Source of the DNA: Symbiodinium natans
Lineage: Eukaryota; Sar; Dinophyceae; Suessiales; Symbiodiniaceae
DNA: 16,360 bases
NCBI GenBank assembly: GCA_905221605.1
Contig: CAJNDS010000700.1
Span: 22,501 to 38,860, forward strand
Direction: 5' to 3'
Shown: one piece after another, positions 15,073-16,360 of the stretch
Layout of the letters: each line of letters begins with the position of its first letter
Position numbering within the stretch: position 1 is the first letter of the stretch
Translations under genes and position numbers: made by a program
The notes under the pieces: generated by a model
The model's input: only the letters and a program-made list of their open reading frames with translations
Told to the model about the DNA's origin: nothing
The model's database searches: none

Positions 15073-15181
15073 CCCTAAGGGTCCATGTACCTAAATGGGG
15101 AATACTTGGGCCCCAAAGTCCCTATATAGGAGGTACTTTAAGGCCTAAATACTCCCTATTTAGGTACATGGACCCTTAGGG
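15073..15181. mobile_element. MITE-like inverted-repeat element, copy 3
   Basis: 109 bp with 47-bp arms (15073-15119 and 15135-15181) around a 15-base loop. The outer 24 bases are a perfect match and about seven mismatches fall inside. Exact TTC duplications flank it (15070-15072 and 15182-15184). It is the best-preserved copy and probably the youngest. The transcript would fold to a long hairpin. No coding capacity. Confidence 0.88.
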
Positions 15182-15256
15182 TTCGTTGCGCACCACTCCA
15201 GTACCGGACAGGGACATCGCTGGCCACTTGCTGTTGTCCAGGGGTCGAATCAAGTC

Positions 15257-15382
15257 CCAAGCCCTAAAGCCCTAAACCCTACGTACGTAAACCCTAAGGC
15301 CCTAAAGCGAACCCTAAAATCGCTAAGTAAACCCTGTAAAGCCCTAAACCCTACACCTGCTAAACAAGCAAACCCTATAGCC
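15257..15382 (-). repeat. Decayed CCCTAAA region
   Basis: Units with extra G or C (CCCTAAAGC, CCCTAAGG, CCCTGTAAAG). Includes an ACGTACGT palindrome near 15281. Confidence 0.8.
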
Positions 15383-15401
15383 TTGAAAAGCACCAAAACA
15401 T

Positions 15402-15434
15402 CAGGGTTTAGGGTTTAGGGTTTAGGGTTTAGGG
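15402..15434 (+). repeat. Short perfect TTTAGGG block
   Basis: Four and a half units. The 115-bp spacer after it holds a T9 run and no gene. Confidence 0.9.
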
Positions 15435-15543
15435 GCCTCGGGACAGTGACTGCGGAGCCGAAGAGTGGAGCTGTCTGGGGCAAATCTGCGGGAGTTTTTT
15501 TTTGGTTGCCGTGTTCCGAAAGCTGGTGCTCGATTTGGAGGGT

Positions 15544-15606
15544 TTCGGGGTTTAGGGTTTAGGGTTTAGGGTTTAGGGTTTAGGGTTTAGGGTTTAGGGT
15601 TCGGGG
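15544..15606 (+). repeat. TTTAGGG block bracketed by TTCGGGG
   Basis: Seven perfect units (15551-15599) between two TTCGGGG copies. The brackets may be variant heptamers or a short flanking duplication. Confidence 0.88.
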
Positions 15607-15788
15607 TCGGCACCTGGACGCACTGGAGTCCGTACATAGAACTGTTGTAGCCCTAGCAATCAACGCTTAAAGCTCTGAGGGTAGTTCCATGATCCCTTAA
15701 AAATGGTCCCTGAGAAGGGGACCCCTTAGATACCCCTATATACCCCATAAAGCCAAAGGGCCCATACTTCAGATCCCTTTAAGGGAGG
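15604..15788. other. Spacer with GGTCCC hairpin, no gene
   Basis: GGTCCC (15705-15710) and GGGACC (15718-15723) form a 6-bp stem with a 7-base loop. Downstream, GGGCCCATACTT and GATCCC resemble in reverse the hairpin region at 8098-8135. This may be a second, badly decayed foldback family. Confidence 0.5.
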
Positions 15789-15791
15789 TTT

Positions 15792-15926
15792 GGGTTTAGG
15801 GTTTAGGGTTTAGGGTTTAGGGTTTAGGGTTTAGGGTTTAGGGTTTAGGGTTTAGGGTTTAGGGTTTAGGGTTTAGGGTTTAGGCTTTAGGGTTTAGGGT
15901 TTAGGGTTTAGGGTTTAGGGTTTAGG
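15792..15926 (+). repeat. Long TTTAGGG array
   Basis: About nineteen heptamers with one GGCTTTA interruption near 15884. It is one of the longest, cleanest arrays in the window. Confidence 0.95.
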
Positions 15927-15996
15927 CCCCTGAAACTGCCCTTAGGAGCCTAATAGCGCAGCCCTACCCCCAACCCCTGTGACGGAAGGGCAGCGA

Positions 15997-16100
15997 CTCC
16001 TTTGTTCAGAAAGGAGCACGCTGTCCTCCCCCAAAGCTATGATACCAGCCTCTGCGACGGGCTCCTTTGCTCAAAAAGGAGCACGCTGCTCTCCACAAAA
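15997..16100 (+). repeat. 65-bp-spaced imperfect direct repeat
   Basis: CTCCTTTGTTCAGAAAGGAG (15997) and CTCCTTTGCTCAAAAAGGAG (16062) each form a small hairpin and continue as GCACGCTG and a CTCC tail, about 39 bp in all with roughly six mismatches. A 64-codon plus frame (16002-16196) spans them and carries the repeat as LCSKRSTL-like phrases, but nothing identifies it as a gene. Confidence 0.7.
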
Positions 16101-16206
16101 CGTCTCCTGCCGTGTATGGTGAGGAACATGCGCGGGTTCGCCTGCTTCGCTGTGAGGGCCCCCCCGGTGGAAAGTCTCAACAGCTTCGAGACTTAGACAA
16201 ACACTT

Positions 16207-16260
16207 TTTAGGGTTTAGGGTTTAGGGTTTAGGGTTTAGGGTTTAGGGTTTAGGGTTTAG
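16207..16260 (+). repeat. Perfect TTTAGGG block
   Basis: Seven and a half perfect units near the right end of the window. Confidence 0.93.
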
Positions 16261-16308
16261 AAGGACAAGCCTAAATCTTCCATCTCAGGATCAGCCAGGG
16301 CCCTGACA

Positions 16309-16327
16309 GCGAAGCACTGTGCTTCGC
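16309..16327. repeat. 19-bp perfect hairpin palindrome
   Basis: GCGAAGCAC, one T, then GTGCTTCGC. Too small to name. No T-run follows and no gene lies beside it. Confidence 0.7.
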
Positions 16328-16360
16328 GGGTGCTTCAGAGGATGGGGTTAGTCATGCATT

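Noticed and set aside
11224-15181. CRISPR-like spaced repeats
   Set aside because: Spacing is irregular, the repeats are inverted-end elements with 3-bp duplications, and the context is eukaryotic.
16002-16196. 64-codon plus-strand frame
   Set aside because: Spans a direct repeat and shows no recognisable domain. A single short frame of this size is expected by chance.
16309-16327. Transcription terminator hairpin
   Set aside because: No T-run and no adjacent gene. A 19-bp palindrome alone is not enough.

Overview
This window looks like non-coding, repeat-dominated nuclear DNA of a eukaryote. I find no protein-coding gene, rRNA or tRNA that I can support. About 45 separate blocks of the heptamer TTTAGGG (or its complement CCCTAAA) are scattered through it in both orientations, separated by unrelated spacers of about 50-370 bp. 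There is also a (CTG)30 tract. TTTAGGG telomeres occur in plants, many algae, dinoflagellates and coccidian Apicomplexa. Dense internal telomere-like repeats together with CAG/CTG repeats are a published hallmark of the repeat-rich chromosome segments of Eimeria. My best inference is therefore a coccidian such as Eimeria, held at moderate confidence because no gene confirms it.

Layout. Positions 1-2249: alternating-orientation telomere-like blocks and short spacers, ending in a CCCCAAA variant array. Positions 2250-2333: interrupted poly-C. Positions 2341-6823: a 4.5 kb island with no telomere-like blocks, bounded by 38-bp inverted repeats (35/38 identical). The island holds (i) an AT-rich satellite made of alternating long palindromes (about 2460-3760), (ii) a 100-N assembly gap that begins three bases before a predicted palindrome centre, and (iii) a CT/GA-rich satellite with monomers of about 390 bp and a higher-order period of about 1.9-2.1 kb (3861-6735). 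Positions 6823-6905: another poly-C tract and a 28-bp tandem duplication. Positions 7005-16360: telomere-like blocks again, with several foldback elements, the (CTG)30 tract with its CTT/GCT minisatellite, and a few spacers.

The strongest new observation is a small family of inverted-repeat elements (102, 147 and 109 bp; termini CCCTAAGGGTCCATG). All three copies are flanked by exact 3-bp direct duplications (TCA, CTT, TTC), which is the mark of a cut-and-paste transposon. One copy is itself interrupted by a 32-bp telomere-like tract flanked by TAT on both sides, so that tract arrived after the transposon. This gives a relative clock for how internal telomere-like blocks are seeded. Open frames in the window are by-products of heptamer, poly-C, CTG or CT/GA repeats and are treated as non-genic.
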